64,000 bases of DNA from an uncultured Geobacter sp. (GTDB lineage Bacteria > Desulfobacterota > Desulfuromonadia > Geobacterales > CAIOGM01): positions 1 to 64,000 of the forward strand of contig CAIOGM010000150.1 of NCBI GenBank assembly GCA_903857795.1, in the 5' to 3' direction. Under the pieces are notes generated by a model. That model had not been told where the DNA came from. It was given only the letters and a program-made list of their open reading frames with translations, and ran no database searches. This document shows positions 28,670 through 38,161 of this stretch, piece by piece. Each line of letters begins with the position of its first letter. The stretch's first letter is position 1. A program made the translations under genes and the position numbers.

Positions 28670-28844
28670 TGGAACCTCTTCTGAATTTATCCAACTTTGC
28701 TAATCGTCGCGCTGCTCCCAGGGAAGCTAGACCACGGGCATAGAGCGCAAAGGCCATTTCCCGATAAAGAGTCTGCCTCACCTGACTGCGAGGCGCCTTA
28801 ACGGTTTCAACAATCTCACCAGGTATCGTAATGGATAGAGACAT
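28635..28844 (-). pseudogene. UPF0175-type antitoxin, C-terminally truncated
   Basis: 69 residues from the ATG at 28844. TIPGEIVETVKAPRSQVRQT then LYREMAFALYARGLASLGAA matches UPF0175 proteins, which continue after LAKLDKFRR with a helix-turn-helix end. Here the sequence turns into GSNDQRRACSILA and runs into the start of the HEPN gene. The partner PIN-type toxin is missing. Probably inactive. Confidence 0.6.
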
Positions 28845-28929
28845 GTGATTACCTTTCAGTTTCGGCAGAAAGTATTCTCGTTCCCGCATTCATATTTAGA
28901 AACGCTGATGGCTGCAAAACAGGAACTTT

Positions 28930-29055
28930 GTATATATCGGCGTTCTCAATCTGGAGCGTGGGAACGAGAAAACCGCAAGCCCGGCTTTTCTGACGGGCAG
29001 TGCCCAACGGTGAAGTTGGGAGTCCCTTTTCCACTTTCAAGGACTGGTCTCTTGT
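28930..29055. other. Worn intergenic stretch
   Basis: Holds a worn copy of the GCGTGGGAACGAG palindrome and no gene that can be supported on either strand. Confidence 0.4.
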
Positions 29056-29241
29056 TTATTTTGCACGATGACGGCCGCGACAATGTCCAAAATTCTCCCA
29101 ACTGCGACGGTACCATTGCGCACGACTAGAATTATCCCTTGAGTCCGGAAACTCCGCCAAAACTCTCTGTTGGATTTCTTCATTGCTGCCGCCATTTTTC
29201 AAAATTTCTTCGGCGACTTCATACCTATATTGATATGGCAT
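29056..29241 (-). CDS. Small protein with RAQWYRR C-terminal motif
   Basis: 61 residues from the ATG at 29241, preceded by GGGGGATACT. MPYQYRYEVAEEILKNGGSN then FPDSRDNSSRAQWYRRSW has the shape of short helix-rich proteins that end in a xAWYRxxLR motif. The last ten residues (NFGHCRGRHRAK) look like run-on. No function known; it may be the surviving end of a larger lost locus among the toxin-antitoxin genes. Confidence 0.4.
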   Translation of the reverse strand: MPYQYRYEVAEEILKNGGSNEEIQQRVLAEFPDSRDNSSRAQWYRRSWENFGHCRGRHRAK

Positions 29242-29369
29242 AGTATCCCCCGTCCTGATTATTGTTCGGAGTACAGGTGGAGTTGTACCCGAATGCCCTT
29301 GAGGATGACTCCCTGAAATTTGAATATAAACGTTACGGTTTTCATTTAAGTCATTTTCCGACCACTCTT

Positions 29370-29430
29370 GTTACCCCACCCTCACCTTGCCCTCTCCCTC
29401 AGGAAGAGGTGATTTTTGGAAGGGGTGAGG
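29370..29430. repeat. CCCTCTCCC-type intergenic repeat
   Basis: ACCCCACCCTCACCTTGCCCT then CTCCCTCAGGAAGAGGTGAT and GGAAGGGGTGAGG form a worn palindrome of the class at 20757 and 21096. The rest of 29242-29478 shows nothing recognisable. Confidence 0.55.
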
Positions 29431-29478
29431 AGACTATCTAGAGCGGAAAGAGTGGGAAGATTCTTTATCTGCCTCGCC

Positions 29479-32022
29479 TTACCTTTTCCCCATCATCTGC
29501 ACGAACAGCTGACCCAACCCGGAGAAGAGCCCCTGAATGACCTCCGGCTCGGGCAACGGAATCTTGAGACAACTCTTGCCGGTGGCCTCGTCCCGGACAA
29601 CCACCGTCCCCAACGCCTTCACCATCCGCTGGCCCATCTCTTCCGGTGAGGACGGTTTTCCCTCTTCCGGCTGGGCCAGCGCCTCGCTGAGGGACATGAG
29701 AAACTTGGCCCCCCCGGCGATGAGGCTGCTCAGGGAATCCGGTTGCGGTGAACCGGCAGTACGAGAGGGAGCAGGTTCCGGCGCCGTACCTTGCGCCTCG
29801 GTTTCAGCCGCACTCTCTCGCTCTCCCGCCACATCCGCCGCCTCGTCCTGCGCCTCTTCTTCCTGCTCCCTAATCGTGGCCGAGTAGTCGGGTGGAGTCA
29901 GGGGATCGGTCATCTCCTCCACCGAATTCATGAAGCTCTCCAGCTGGGACTCACCCACCATGACCGTATCGGCGCCGTCGTCGTCCAGCACCCCGGCGAA
30001 GAGCGATTTCTTGAACCGGAGCAGATCGAGGATCCGCTCTTCGATAGAGCCGATGCTGACCATGTTGATGACCCGCACCCCTTTCATCTGCCCCATCCGG
30101 TGGACCCGGGCAATCCGCTGCTCCAGGATGGCCGGATTCCAGGGGATATCCAGGTTAACGACCACCGAACCGCTCTGCAGATTCAAACCCACCCCGCCGG
30201 CATCCGTGGAGAGGAAGACCTTACAGTCGGGATCTTCCCGAAAGCGGGTCATCAACCCTTTGCGATTCTTAGACGGTATCCCGCCGTTGAGGTGCACGAA
30301 CCCGATACCGAGACGATTAAGTACCCCCTCCACCAGTTCGTTCATCCGGAGCCACTGGCTGAAGACCACCACCTTCTCCCCCCCCTGGAGCACCTGCTCA
30401 TCCAGGATCGTCGCCAATTCATCCAGCTTGGGACCGAACACCGTCTCGTGATCCACCAGGTAGGTATTGTCCGCGGCCATCCGCATCCGGGCCAGGGCGG
30501 CCTGCAGCCGCTTCTGGTCCGCCTCGCAGAGGAAGCGGTTATGCCGCCACTTGGAGACGAGCTTCGCCACGACCTCCCGGTTCTCCTCGTGAATCGCCGC
30601 CTGCTCCGGGGTCAGGGGAACGTAGAGATTCTTGTCCAGCCGCGCCGGCAGCTGCTTCAGGACCTCACTCTTTTTCCGCCGGAGCATGACCCCTTTGAGA
30701 GATTTCCGCACCGACTCCAGGTTGCGATAACCGATGACCTTGCCGCCGCCGTCCACGACCCGGTGATTATGAACAAACCGGTAGAGCGGCCCCAAATGGT
30801 TGCAGTCGACGAACTCCATGAGCGAGTGCAGCTCCTCGATCCGGTTCTCCAGCGGGGTCCCGGTCAGGACGATGGCGAAGGTCGACCGGAGCTGTTTCAC
30901 GGTCATGGCGGTGCGGGTCTGCCAGTTCTTGATTCGCTGGGCCTCGTCCAGGATGATGAGGTCCGGTGCCCACTCCTTGATCTGCTCCAGATCCCGATGC
31001 ACCAGTTCATAATTGAGCAGCTTGAAGAAGGTATCCGTCTTGTAGAGTGGCGCCCGCTGGAAGTTCAGCCCCTCGATGACCTCGGCCGTCCGGTCGGTGA
31101 ATTTTTCAATCTCCGACTTCCACTGATGTTTCAGCGACGTGGGGGAGATGATGAGGACCTTGCCGATACCATACAGACGCGCCATCAACTCCGCCGCGGC
31201 CAGCGCCTGAATGGTCTTGCCCAGCCCCATATCATCGCCAAGGAGGCACCGCCCCGCCGTGAGCGCAAACAACGCCCCTTCCCGTTGATAGGGAAAGAGG
31301 TCGGTCTTGAGCAGCGAGGCAAAGAGCGGACTCTCGATCCCTTCGGGAAGCCGGCTCGCCGCCAGTTCGCGGCGATGGGCCGCATCCTGATGCTCGGCGA
31401 TGAAGGCCATGACGTCGTCGTACTGGCGGAGCTCATGACCGTTGAGCCGGACCCCGTCCAGGAAAGAGGGGAATTCCAGGAGACGGCTCTCCTTCAGCAC
31501 GCCGTCGGTGGTGAAAAAGCGACGGACCCGACTGATGAGAGCGGCGGGGGGAGTAGCGCCTCGGCGGAAACGGACCTCCCGCCGGGGGCCGTAGGAGAGA
31601 TAAATCTCGGAGAAAGGAGGCTCGTACCCCTGCGTGAACAGCTTCTCCGCCCCCTCGTGCTTCTTCAGCTTCTCCAGGGTGAACTCGACATGCTTGCAGG
31701 TACCCAGATTGTTGATGCGGTAATCGGGACAGGAGCAGAAATTGGCGCCGGGAGAGTCACCCCGGATGGCGATCCGGTAGCTCTTGCCGGTTTGGGGATT
31801 GGTCAGGGAGAAGTCGGAAAATACCGGATGATCACCGGTATTGGTCAGAATGAAGTTTTGCTGGATACCGAACTCCCGACGAAGGAGCCGCTGCCACTCC
31901 TCAAGCTCCATCCCCTCGGGCTTGTGGTTCCTGGTGATCTTCGGGAGGGGGGGAGTGGCGGGATCCTTCGCCGCTGATCTGGTGCGCCGCTTCGTGGCGG
32001 CAGGCAGACTCTTCTCTGGCAT
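29479..32022 (-). CDS. SNF2-family helicase with SWIM zinc finger
   Basis: 847 residues; ATG 32022 follows AAGGAGC. After a basic N-terminus comes a SWIM finger (NFCSCPDYRINNLGTCKHVE), then the two ATPase lobes: Walker A in GDDMGLGKTIQALAAAELM, box DEAQ in IILDEAQRIKNW, motif III LTGTPLENRIEEL, and motifs V/VI in STDAGGVGLNLQ and ARVHRMGQMKG. A C-terminal Ala/Glu/Pro-rich stretch (about 715-800) leads to a short conserved end (QGLFSGLGQLFVQMMGK). Acts on DNA or nucleoprotein; the cellular role of this bacterial type is not settled. Confidence 0.9.
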   Translation of the reverse strand: MPEKSLPAATKRRTRSAAKDPATPPLPKITRNHKPEGMELEEWQRLLRREFGIQQNFILTNTGDHPVFSDFSLTNPQTGKSYRIAIRGDSPGANFCSCPDYRINNLGTCKHVEFTLEKLKKHEGAEKLFTQGYEPPFSEIYLSYGPRREVRFRRGATPPAALISRVRRFFTTDGVLKESRLLEFPSFLDGVRLNGHELRQYDDVMAFIAEHQDAAHRRELAASRLPEGIESPLFASLLKTDLFPYQREGALFALTAGRCLLGDDMGLGKTIQALAAAELMARLYGIGKVLIISPTSLKHQWKSEIEKFTDRTAEVIEGLNFQRAPLYKTDTFFKLLNYELVHRDLEQIKEWAPDLIILDEAQRIKNWQTRTAMTVKQLRSTFAIVLTGTPLENRIEELHSLMEFVDCNHLGPLYRFVHNHRVVDGGGKVIGYRNLESVRKSLKGVMLRRKKSEVLKQLPARLDKNLYVPLTPEQAAIHEENREVVAKLVSKWRHNRFLCEADQKRLQAALARMRMAADNTYLVDHETVFGPKLDELATILDEQVLQGGEKVVVFSQWLRMNELVEGVLNRLGIGFVHLNGGIPSKNRKGLMTRFREDPDCKVFLSTDAGGVGLNLQSGSVVVNLDIPWNPAILEQRIARVHRMGQMKGVRVINMVSIGSIEERILDLLRFKKSLFAGVLDDDGADTVMVGESQLESFMNSVEEMTDPLTPPDYSATIREQEEEAQDEAADVAGERESAAETEAQGTAPEPAPSRTAGSPQPDSLSSLIAGGAKFLMSLSEALAQPEEGKPSSPEEMGQRMVKALGTVVVRDEATGKSCLKIPLPEPEVIQGLFSGLGQLFVQMMGKR

Positions 32023-32098
32023 GGCTGCTCCTTCCCATATAAAAATGGGGATTTGCATCCCCATTTCGGTACTGTCATCGGTTGAAGTGAGGGACGGG

Positions 32099-33409
32099 TC
32101 AGACCCCTTCCCGGATTTTCCTGATCTCTTCCTTGATGAGCGCCTCGGCCAGATCGGGGACGACCTCCCAGACGATCCGTTGGATGACCTCGCGGGAGAC
32201 CGTTGCCAGGGCCTCCCTCAGCTGCTCCTCGGTGAAGAGAGGCTTCGTTTCAGCGGCAACCGGCGGCGTAACCAGCGCGGGCTCCCCACCCTCAAGAACG
32301 ATGACCTCTTCGGGGATGCCTGACGCCATCGGGAAAAACTCCTCTTCTCCGGGGAGCGGAGCGACAAGCGGCTCGTCCGCCGCCTGGAGAGCAGCTCCGA
32401 ACGGCAACGGCATCTCCTCCGGCTCCTCGCTCAGCGGCAGCGGCTCCTCCGGGAGAAACACTGCCGGCGTCTCTGCAGCAGGTTCGGGAAACACGAGAGG
32501 CTCATACTGCTGCGGTTCTGGGAAGGTGAACTCACCAAACGACAGCGATTCCTCTTCCGGCCCCTCGGCCGACTCATCAGTCGGCAACGGCGTCTCCTCC
32601 GGGAGAAGCTCTGCCGGCGTCTCGGCGGCAGGCTCGGGGAACGGGAGGGGCTCGTAGCTCTGCTCCTCATCGAAGGTGAATTCATCGGCCGGCGCAGTTT
32701 CCGTGACCGGTTCAATCACCTCCTCGAAGGTAAACTCATCTCCCCCCCAGGCCATCGGGGTGATATCGGGGAGAGGCTCCGGCCGGGCCGGCTCCTGTTC
32801 ATCACCGGCAAAGGGGATAAGCTCCTCAAATCCTGCAAACGCCCCCTCTTCCGGGGGGATGACGACCGTGGCAAAGGGGATCTCTTCCGGCAGCTCCTCC
32901 CCGGCAAGCTCCATCCCCCAGAGGTCATCCAGGGAGGTGATCTCTTCGATCTCCAGAATTCCCTCCTCATCTTCAGGAATCTCGGCCGCAGGGGTGATCT
33001 CCGGGAGAGGCGGGGGGGGAGAAGCGGCGCGGCGTGCGGCGCCCACTGCGATCAGCTCCTTGACCTTGTCAATGAGGACCTGGGACTCGAACGGCTTGGA
33101 AATGAAGTCATCGGCCCCGGACTCCCGCGCCTTCTGCTCGTCAAACGGCTCGAACACCCCGGTCAGCAGGAGGATGGGGATCCCGGAGAGGAGCGGATCT
33201 TTCCTCACTTCACGGCAGACCTCATAGCCGTTTTTCTCCGGCATCAGCGTGTCGATGAGCATGATGTCGGGGAGAACCTCCCGCGCCCGCAGCAGAGCAT
33301 CGCTGCCGTTGCCCACAACCGTCAGGGCATACGCTTCGCCGAAAAAAATGATTCCCACGACCTTCTGTATGGTGATGCTGTCATCTGCCAGGAGCAGTTT
33401 GTGGCCCAT
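32099..33409 (-). CDS. Response regulator with long acidic linker
   Basis: 436 residues. Residues 1-125 are a receiver domain (LLLADDSITIQKVV; acceptor Asp in IMLIDTLMPEKNGY; K in FISKPFES). Residues about 140-385 are extremely Glu/Pro-rich with imperfect repeats (EEPLPFPEPAAETPAELLPE-like blocks). The last 45 residues (FTEEQLREALATVSREVIQR, then IVWEVVPDLAEALI) form the conserved helical tail seen on such regulators in delta-proteobacteria, probably a protein-binding output. It has no DNA-binding domain. A kinase partner is not adjacent. Confidence 0.85.
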   Translation of the reverse strand: MGHKLLLADDSITIQKVVGIIFFGEAYALTVVGNGSDALLRAREVLPDIMLIDTLMPEKNGYEVCREVRKDPLLSGIPILLLTGVFEPFDEQKARESGADDFISKPFESQVLIDKVKELIAVGAARRAASPPPPLPEITPAAEIPEDEEGILEIEEITSLDDLWGMELAGEELPEEIPFATVVIPPEEGAFAGFEELIPFAGDEQEPARPEPLPDITPMAWGGDEFTFEEVIEPVTETAPADEFTFDEEQSYEPLPFPEPAAETPAELLPEETPLPTDESAEGPEEESLSFGEFTFPEPQQYEPLVFPEPAAETPAVFLPEEPLPLSEEPEEMPLPFGAALQAADEPLVAPLPGEEEFFPMASGIPEEVIVLEGGEPALVTPPVAAETKPLFTEEQLREALATVSREVIQRIVWEVVPDLAEALIKEEIRKIREGV

Positions 33410-33515
33410 TTTTTCTTCCTCCAGGCGGGGAACAGGATTTTGTGACCGTCGCCCGATTACCTTGATAAATTGACGACTTTAGCCGTGCCAACCTAGCACA
33501 CCCCCCACGGAGGTG

Positions 33516-34742
33516 TCAAGATTTTTGCCCGAAACCGGCGGGGCTGAGAGCAGCCGGCGATCCCGGGAGTGCAGGGGAATAAGAGGGGTGCGGCGCCACC
33601 CCCACGGGAGTCACCCCCCTGCCGGTAATCGCGATGGTGGAAATCTCCCGGCGCAACCGGTTGAACTCTCCCACTCGACGGAAGTCGAGGCGGGCGGTAA
33701 GCAGCACGACGAACAGATCCCGCTCCGGATCGATCCAGAGGGATGTGCCGGAGTAGCCGGTGTGGCCATAGGAAAACTCCGAAAATCCGTGGGCGCGGGG
33801 GGCGGAATAGGGGGAAGAGATGTCCCACCCCAGGGCGCGGGTCACCTTCCCCCCCTGAACGTACCGGGGAGCCGTCATCTGCGCCACGGTCCGCTCCGCC
33901 AGGACCCGCCGACCGTCCAGCTCCCCGCCGTACATGAGCATCCGGCAGAAACGGGCCAGGTCAGCCGCGGTGCTGAAGAGCCCGGCATGCCCGGCCACCC
34001 CTCCCAACTCCCGTGCGTGGTAATCCTGGGGTTCGCCGGTGAGCAGTTTCCCGTCGGGGAGGAGAGTCGGGCTGAGACGTGACCTCACCCGCGCCGGGGG
34101 GACGAAGAAGGTGTCCACCATCCCCAGGGGTTGATAGAGTTGCCCGGCGCAGTACCGCTCCAGGCCGACCCCCGAGGCCCGCCGGACCAGCTCTCCCAGC
34201 AGGATGAAGTTCAGGTCCGCATAGCAGAAACTGCTGCCGATCTCCCCCTTCAAGGGGCGGGCAGCCCCCCCTTCCACCGCCTGCCGGAGCGGGTCGGGAA
34301 GCGTCAGAGGGAAGTCCTCCATTCCTGAGGTATGGGTCAGGAGGTGCAGGAGCAGAACTCCCCGCTTCTCTTCTGTGCCGAATTCGGGAAACCAGACGGC
34401 CAGCGGCTCCGTCACCTGAATCTTCCCCGCTTCCATCAGCTTCATGAGCGCCGGCGTGGTCGCCACCACCTTGGTGAGCGATGCCACGTCGAAGATGGCG
34501 TCCGTCCGCATGGGGGGCGCCGAAGGATCCGCCGACATCCGGCCGTAGGCCCGGAGGAAGGTGGCGCCGCGGCGGCTGCCGATCAGCACCACCCCGCCGG
34601 CAATGAGCCCGTGGGAAGCGGCATTTTCCATGAGAGAATCGATATCAAACAGGGGTGGTGGAGGGTGAGTGGGTTCGCTCCCCTGCGATGGGGCCGGGAG
34701 GAGCAGGGAGAGCGTGATGAAGATAAAGATCAGACAGTGCAT
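33516..34742 (-). CDS. Exported serine hydrolase, class C beta-lactamase family
   Basis: 408 residues. A signal peptide (LIFIFITLSLLLPAPSQG) precedes the fold. The nucleophile motif SxxK is in FDVASLTKVVATTP, the YxN-equivalent in FCYADLNFILLGE, and HTG replaces KTG in YGHTGYSGTSLWID. Members include esterases, D-aminopeptidases and penicillin-binding proteins, so antibiotic hydrolysis cannot be assumed. A periplasmic role in cell-wall or ester turnover is more likely. It is downstream of argJ on the same strand. Confidence 0.87.
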   Translation of the reverse strand: MHCLIFIFITLSLLLPAPSQGSEPTHPPPPLFDIDSLMENAASHGLIAGGVVLIGSRRGATFLRAYGRMSADPSAPPMRTDAIFDVASLTKVVATTPALMKLMEAGKIQVTEPLAVWFPEFGTEEKRGVLLLHLLTHTSGMEDFPLTLPDPLRQAVEGGAARPLKGEIGSSFCYADLNFILLGELVRRASGVGLERYCAGQLYQPLGMVDTFFVPPARVRSRLSPTLLPDGKLLTGEPQDYHARELGGVAGHAGLFSTAADLARFCRMLMYGGELDGRRVLAERTVAQMTAPRYVQGGKVTRALGWDISSPYSAPRAHGFSEFSYGHTGYSGTSLWIDPERDLFVVLLTARLDFRRVGEFNRLRREISTIAITGRGVTPVGVAPHPSYSPALPGSPAALSPAGFGQKS

Positions 34743-34792
34743 GGCGGTTTTCGGAAGGGCTGTTCAAAAGAAGGTCGACTCACCCCACCACT

Positions 34793-35977
34793 TCAGCTCC
34801 GGTAATCGGCATTGATGCTGACGTAGTCATGGGTGAGGTCTGAGGTGTAGACCGTGGCGCGCCCCATGCCGAGCTTCAGGTCCACCGTTACGCTGAACTC
34901 CTTCTGCTTGAGCACCTGGCTCCCCCGGGCCTCGGCGTCGCCGCCGGCAAATAGCCCGTTTCTGGCCATCATGACCCCGTCGAAGGAGAGGTCGATCCGC
35001 TCCTGGTCCACGGTGATCCCCGAGTAGCCCACTGCGGCGAGGATTCTCCCCCAGTTGGCGTCCTGGCCGAAGAAGGCGGTCTTGACCAGGCTGGAGTTGG
35101 CGATTGCCATGGCCCCCTTCTTGGCCTGACCGTCGTTGAGCGCCCCGGTCACGGTGATCGTCACGAACTTGGTCGCCCCCTCCCCATCCCTGACGATCTG
35201 CTGCGCCAGAGAGAGAAGCAGTTCGTTGAGGAGGACGATGAACTCCGGTGCCCCCTCGGAAGAGGCTCCCAGCGGTTCGTTGCCGGCGACTCCATTGGCC
35301 AGGATCAGCGCCATATCGTTGGTCGAGGTGTCGCCATCAACGGTGATGGCGTTGAACGAGACATCACAGGAAGCGCTGAAGAGCTGCTCCAGCCACTCCA
35401 GCTCCACGGCGGCGTCGGTGACGACGAAGGCCAGCATGGTCGCCATGTTGGGCATGATCATCCCGGCCCCCTTGGCTACCCCGGCGATGGTGTACGGTTT
35501 CCCGTCCGACGTCCCCTGCTTCGTCTCCATCTTGGGAAAGGTGTCGGTGGTCATGATCGCCCGGGCCACCACGTCGAGACCATCCCCATCCCGGAGCTTC
35601 TCCACCAGGGGGTGAAGCGCCACGGTGAGTCGATCCATGGGGAGGGGAACGCCGATGACCCCGGTCGACGCCACCAGCACCTCTTCTTCATCGATCTCCA
35701 GGTAGCGGGCAATGAGCCGGGTGGTCTCCCGGGCGTCGGCCATCCCCTGTCTGCCGGTACAGGCGTTGGCGTTGCCGCTGTTGACCACCAGCGCCCGGAT
35801 CGGCCCCACGGCCACCCGCTCCATACAGAGGAGGACCGGCGCCGCCTTGACGCTGTTGGTGGTGAAGACCGCGGCGGTGGTCGCCGGCTGCACCGATTCG
35901 ATGAGGGTCAGGTCAAGCCGCCCCGGTTTCTTGATGGCGGCCTCGACTGCGGAAAACCGGAATCCCTTAAGCTCCAT
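34793..35977 (-). CDS. argJ: Glutamate N-acetyltransferase / amino-acid acetyltransferase
   Basis: 394 residues from ATG 35977 (GAGAGG upstream; a GTG at 35983 is less likely). ArgJ moves the acetyl group from N-acetylornithine to glutamate in the cyclic arginine pathway. The self-cleavage site that frees the N-terminal nucleophile Thr is visible in MIMPNMATMLAFVVTDA (cut between A and T). STNDMALILANG and the C-terminal YTSDLTHDYVSINADYRS are also conserved. Whether it also accepts acetyl-CoA cannot be read from sequence. Confidence 0.96.
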   Translation of the reverse strand: MELKGFRFSAVEAAIKKPGRLDLTLIESVQPATTAAVFTTNSVKAAPVLLCMERVAVGPIRALVVNSGNANACTGRQGMADARETTRLIARYLEIDEEEVLVASTGVIGVPLPMDRLTVALHPLVEKLRDGDGLDVVARAIMTTDTFPKMETKQGTSDGKPYTIAGVAKGAGMIMPNMATMLAFVVTDAAVELEWLEQLFSASCDVSFNAITVDGDTSTNDMALILANGVAGNEPLGASSEGAPEFIVLLNELLLSLAQQIVRDGEGATKFVTITVTGALNDGQAKKGAMAIANSSLVKTAFFGQDANWGRILAAVGYSGITVDQERIDLSFDGVMMARNGLFAGGDAEARGSQVLKQKEFSVTVDLKLGMGRATVYTSDLTHDYVSINADYRS

Positions 35978-36030
35978 GAGCACCTCTCAGCTGCGGATAA
36001 TTGACGACGAAAACGGATGTATCACATTTT

Positions 36031-36768
36031 TCAGGTGATTGCCACGGATTTACCCGGTAGCAGCGACTCCCGGGCCAGGCGGATGGAGATCTTTCGGCCG
36101 GAGGCCAGAGCCTGTCGCACCAACATCCCGAAGGCGTCGATGAGGGAGTAGACGTCCCGGCGGGTATGGAGCAGAAGGTAGTCGATCACGTCATCGGGAA
36201 GCACGATCTGCCGATCCTCCGCCAGCTTCTTCAGGATGAGACGGCGGGAGTCGTCATCGGAGACATCCACCCGGGCCACCAGCCCCCAGAGGAGCCGGGA
36301 GATGAGATGCTCGTCAACGGAAACCAGCTCCCGGGGAGGAACCGCGCCGGTGACCACGATCCGCCTTCCGGACTGGTAACACTCGTTGAAAAGATGCCAG
36401 ACCCCTTCCCGGAGGAGGCGGCTATGGGGGAGAAGATCGATGTCGTCGACGAGCAGCAGCGGAGCACCCTGCAACCGCTCCAGTAACGGGGAGAGCCCCT
36501 CCACGGAACCCGACGCGGCGGAGGCGGGGATGGCGCCGCACGACAGTGACGACAGCTCCTCCTCGCCGGGAGAGAGCTCCCGCCCCACCGCATTGAGGAG
36601 ATGGCTCTTCCCTGATCCCGGAGGGCCATAGACATAGAGGACGCTCTCACCGGCGAGGGGAGACGTCAGCCGGCGGGCAAACTCGAAGGCTGTCCGGTTG
36701 CCGCTGCAGACGACGAAATTGTCGAAGGAGTAGCGGGGGGTGACGGGAAAGTCGAAGACAAGCTGCAT
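36031..36768 (-). CDS. DnaA-related ATPase (Hda-like), lacking the DNA-binding domain
   Basis: 245 residues from ATG 36768. Begins MQLVFDFPVTPRYSFDNFVV, as Hda and HdaA proteins do; this start carries a clamp-binding-like QLVFDF. Walker A is GPPGSGKSHLL, Walker B LLLVDDIDLLP, and the sensor II Arg is near RRDVYSLIDAF. DnaA domain IV is absent. Known relatives stimulate ATP hydrolysis by DnaA on the clamp to prevent re-initiation. The ruvB stop lies two bases upstream, so the two genes are coupled. Confidence 0.82.
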   Translation of the reverse strand: MQLVFDFPVTPRYSFDNFVVCSGNRTAFEFARRLTSPLAGESVLYVYGPPGSGKSHLLNAVGRELSPGEEELSSLSCGAIPASAASGSVEGLSPLLERLQGAPLLLVDDIDLLPHSRLLREGVWHLFNECYQSGRRIVVTGAVPPRELVSVDEHLISRLLWGLVARVDVSDDDSRRLILKKLAEDRQIVLPDDVIDYLLLHTRRDVYSLIDAFGMLVRQALASGRKISIRLARESLLPGKSVAIT

Positions 36769-36770
36769 GG

Positions 36771-37793
36771 TCAAAAGAGGGTCCCCTGGGGAGCACCGGG
36801 CGGTATCCGCTCGAAGTACCGGTAGGCGGTTACCGTGGCGGTTCGCCCCCGTGGGGTCCTGTTGAGAAAGCCGTGCTGGATCAGAAACGGCTCGTAGACA
36901 TCCTCGATGGTGTCGCTCTCCTCGCAGACCGCCGCCGCCAGGGTATCGAGCCCCACCGGTCCGCCGCCGAACTTGTCGATAATGGTCAGCATGATGGTCC
37001 GGTCCATCCGGTCGAACCCCATCTCGTCCACCTCCAGGAGCGCCAGCGAATTCTTGACGATGGCCAGGGAGAGGGTCCCGTCCCCCCGTATTTGGGCGAA
37101 ATCGCGCACCCGGCGGAGGAGCCGGTTGGCGATCCGGGGGGTCCCCCGACTGCGGCGCGCCAACTCCAGCGCCCCCTCCGGCGACGGCGGGATGCCGAGG
37201 ATCCGGCTGGAACGGGTGATGATCGTGGCCAACTCCTCAACGGTATAGAATTCCAGCCGGGAGACGACACCGAACCGGTCGCGCAGGGGAGAAGAGAGGA
37301 GTCCGGCCCTGGTGGTGGCCCCCACCAGGGTGAAGCGGGGGAGGTCCAGCTTGATGGTCCGGGCGCTGGGCCCCTGACCGATGATGATGTCCAGCTGGTA
37401 ATCCTCCATGGCCGGATAGAGGATCTCCTCCACCACGGGGGAGAGGCGGTGGATCTCATCGATGAAGAGGACATCCTTTGGCTCCAGATTGGTGAGGATG
37501 GCGGCCAGGTCCCCGGGGCGCTCGATCACCGGCCCGGAGGTGGATTTGATGCTGACCCCCATCTCGCAGGCGATGATGTTGGCAAGGGTGGTCTTCCCCA
37601 GACCGGGGGGACCACAGAGGAGGACATGGTCCAGCGCCTCGCTCCTCCCCTTGGCCGCGTCGATGAAGAGGCGCAGATTCTCCCGCGCCTTCTCCTGACC
37701 GATGTAGTCGGTGAGATTGCGGGGGCGAAGCGAGCTCTCGATGGAGAGATCGTCTTCGGTGCTCTGGGGGGTGATGAGGCGGTCAGTGGACAT
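36771..37793 (-). CDS. ruvB: Holliday junction branch migration ATPase RuvB
   Basis: 340 residues. Motor of the RuvAB complex that moves Holliday junctions during recombinational repair. Walker [16 protein letters not shown], Walker [11 protein letters not shown], sensor motifs in [20 protein letters not shown] and the C-terminal winged helix ([19 protein letters not shown]) are intact. ruvA and ruvC are not in the window. It is followed directly by the Hda-like gene. Confidence 0.97.
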   Translation of the reverse strand: MSTDRLITPQSTEDDLSIESSLRPRNLTDYIGQEKARENLRLFIDAAKGRSEALDHVLLCGPPGLGKTTLANIIACEMGVSIKSTSGPVIERPGDLAAILTNLEPKDVLFIDEIHRLSPVVEEILYPAMEDYQLDIIIGQGPSARTIKLDLPRFTLVGATTRAGLLSSPLRDRFGVVSRLEFYTVEELATIITRSSRILGIPPSPEGALELARRSRGTPRIANRLLRRVRDFAQIRGDGTLSLAIVKNSLALLEVDEMGFDRMDRTIMLTIIDKFGGGPVGLDTLAAAVCEESDTIEDVYEPFLIQHGFLNRTPRGRTATVTAYRYFERIPPGAPQGTLF

Positions 37794-37943
37794 GGGAAAA
37801 ATCGGGTGATGGGTAATGGGTGAGAGGTGAGGGGTGATCGTAACGGTGGACGGTATACCAGTTGTCGGGAAAGGTCAAGGAACGCCGTGTTCACCGGCAG
37901 CTTCTCACGGCTGCGGGAGCTCTCCGCTCGCGGTTGAAACAAA

Positions 37944-38048
37944 AATGCCCCCTGTCGTTGCTGCTGACAGGGGGCCTGTTTCTGGAGCCCAATCCTTTCT
38001 GGATTGGGCTAAGGTTGGCAACCCTCTTTACAGTGGGTAACCGGGCGA
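37944..38048 (-). ncRNA. Candidate structured RNA ending in a strong terminator
   Basis: On the minus strand a -10-like TATATGAT (around 38050-38058) is followed by a region with three hairpins: GGTT-GGC-AACC (38013-38023), AGCCCAATCC/GGATTGGGCT (37986-38010) and GCCCCCTGTC/GACAGGGGGC (37947-37975). The last is followed by ATTTTTG, a factor-independent terminator. It lies between DUF362 and ruvB, both minus strand. It fits a small RNA of about 100 nt or an attenuator. I could not match it to a known riboswitch. Confidence 0.4.
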
Positions 38049-38115
38049 ATCATATAAATTTTTGTCCACATACTCTAGAATTTCTCCTTTCGCAGTGAAG
38101 TGATTTTCTCTCCCC

Positions 38116-38129
38116 CGCTTTTGCGGGTT
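38116..38129 (-). terminator. Small hairpin after the DUF362 gene
   Basis: CCCGCAAAAGCGGG on the minus strand, 33 bases past the DUF362 stop, followed by GGAGAGAAAATC. The stem is short and the T run poor, so this is a weak call. Confidence 0.3.
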
Positions 38130-38161
38130 GAGTTGAAGAATAATGGAGCTCCGAATAAAAG

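Noticed and set aside
29791-31977. Plus-strand frame of 728 codons
   Set aside because: Antisense to the SNF2 helicase gene, which has all helicase motifs.
37944-38048. Assignment of the structured region as a cyclic-di-GMP (GEMM) riboswitch
   Set aside because: Geobacter genomes have many of these, but the GGCAAACC and GACGCAAAGCC-like conserved bases are not found here.
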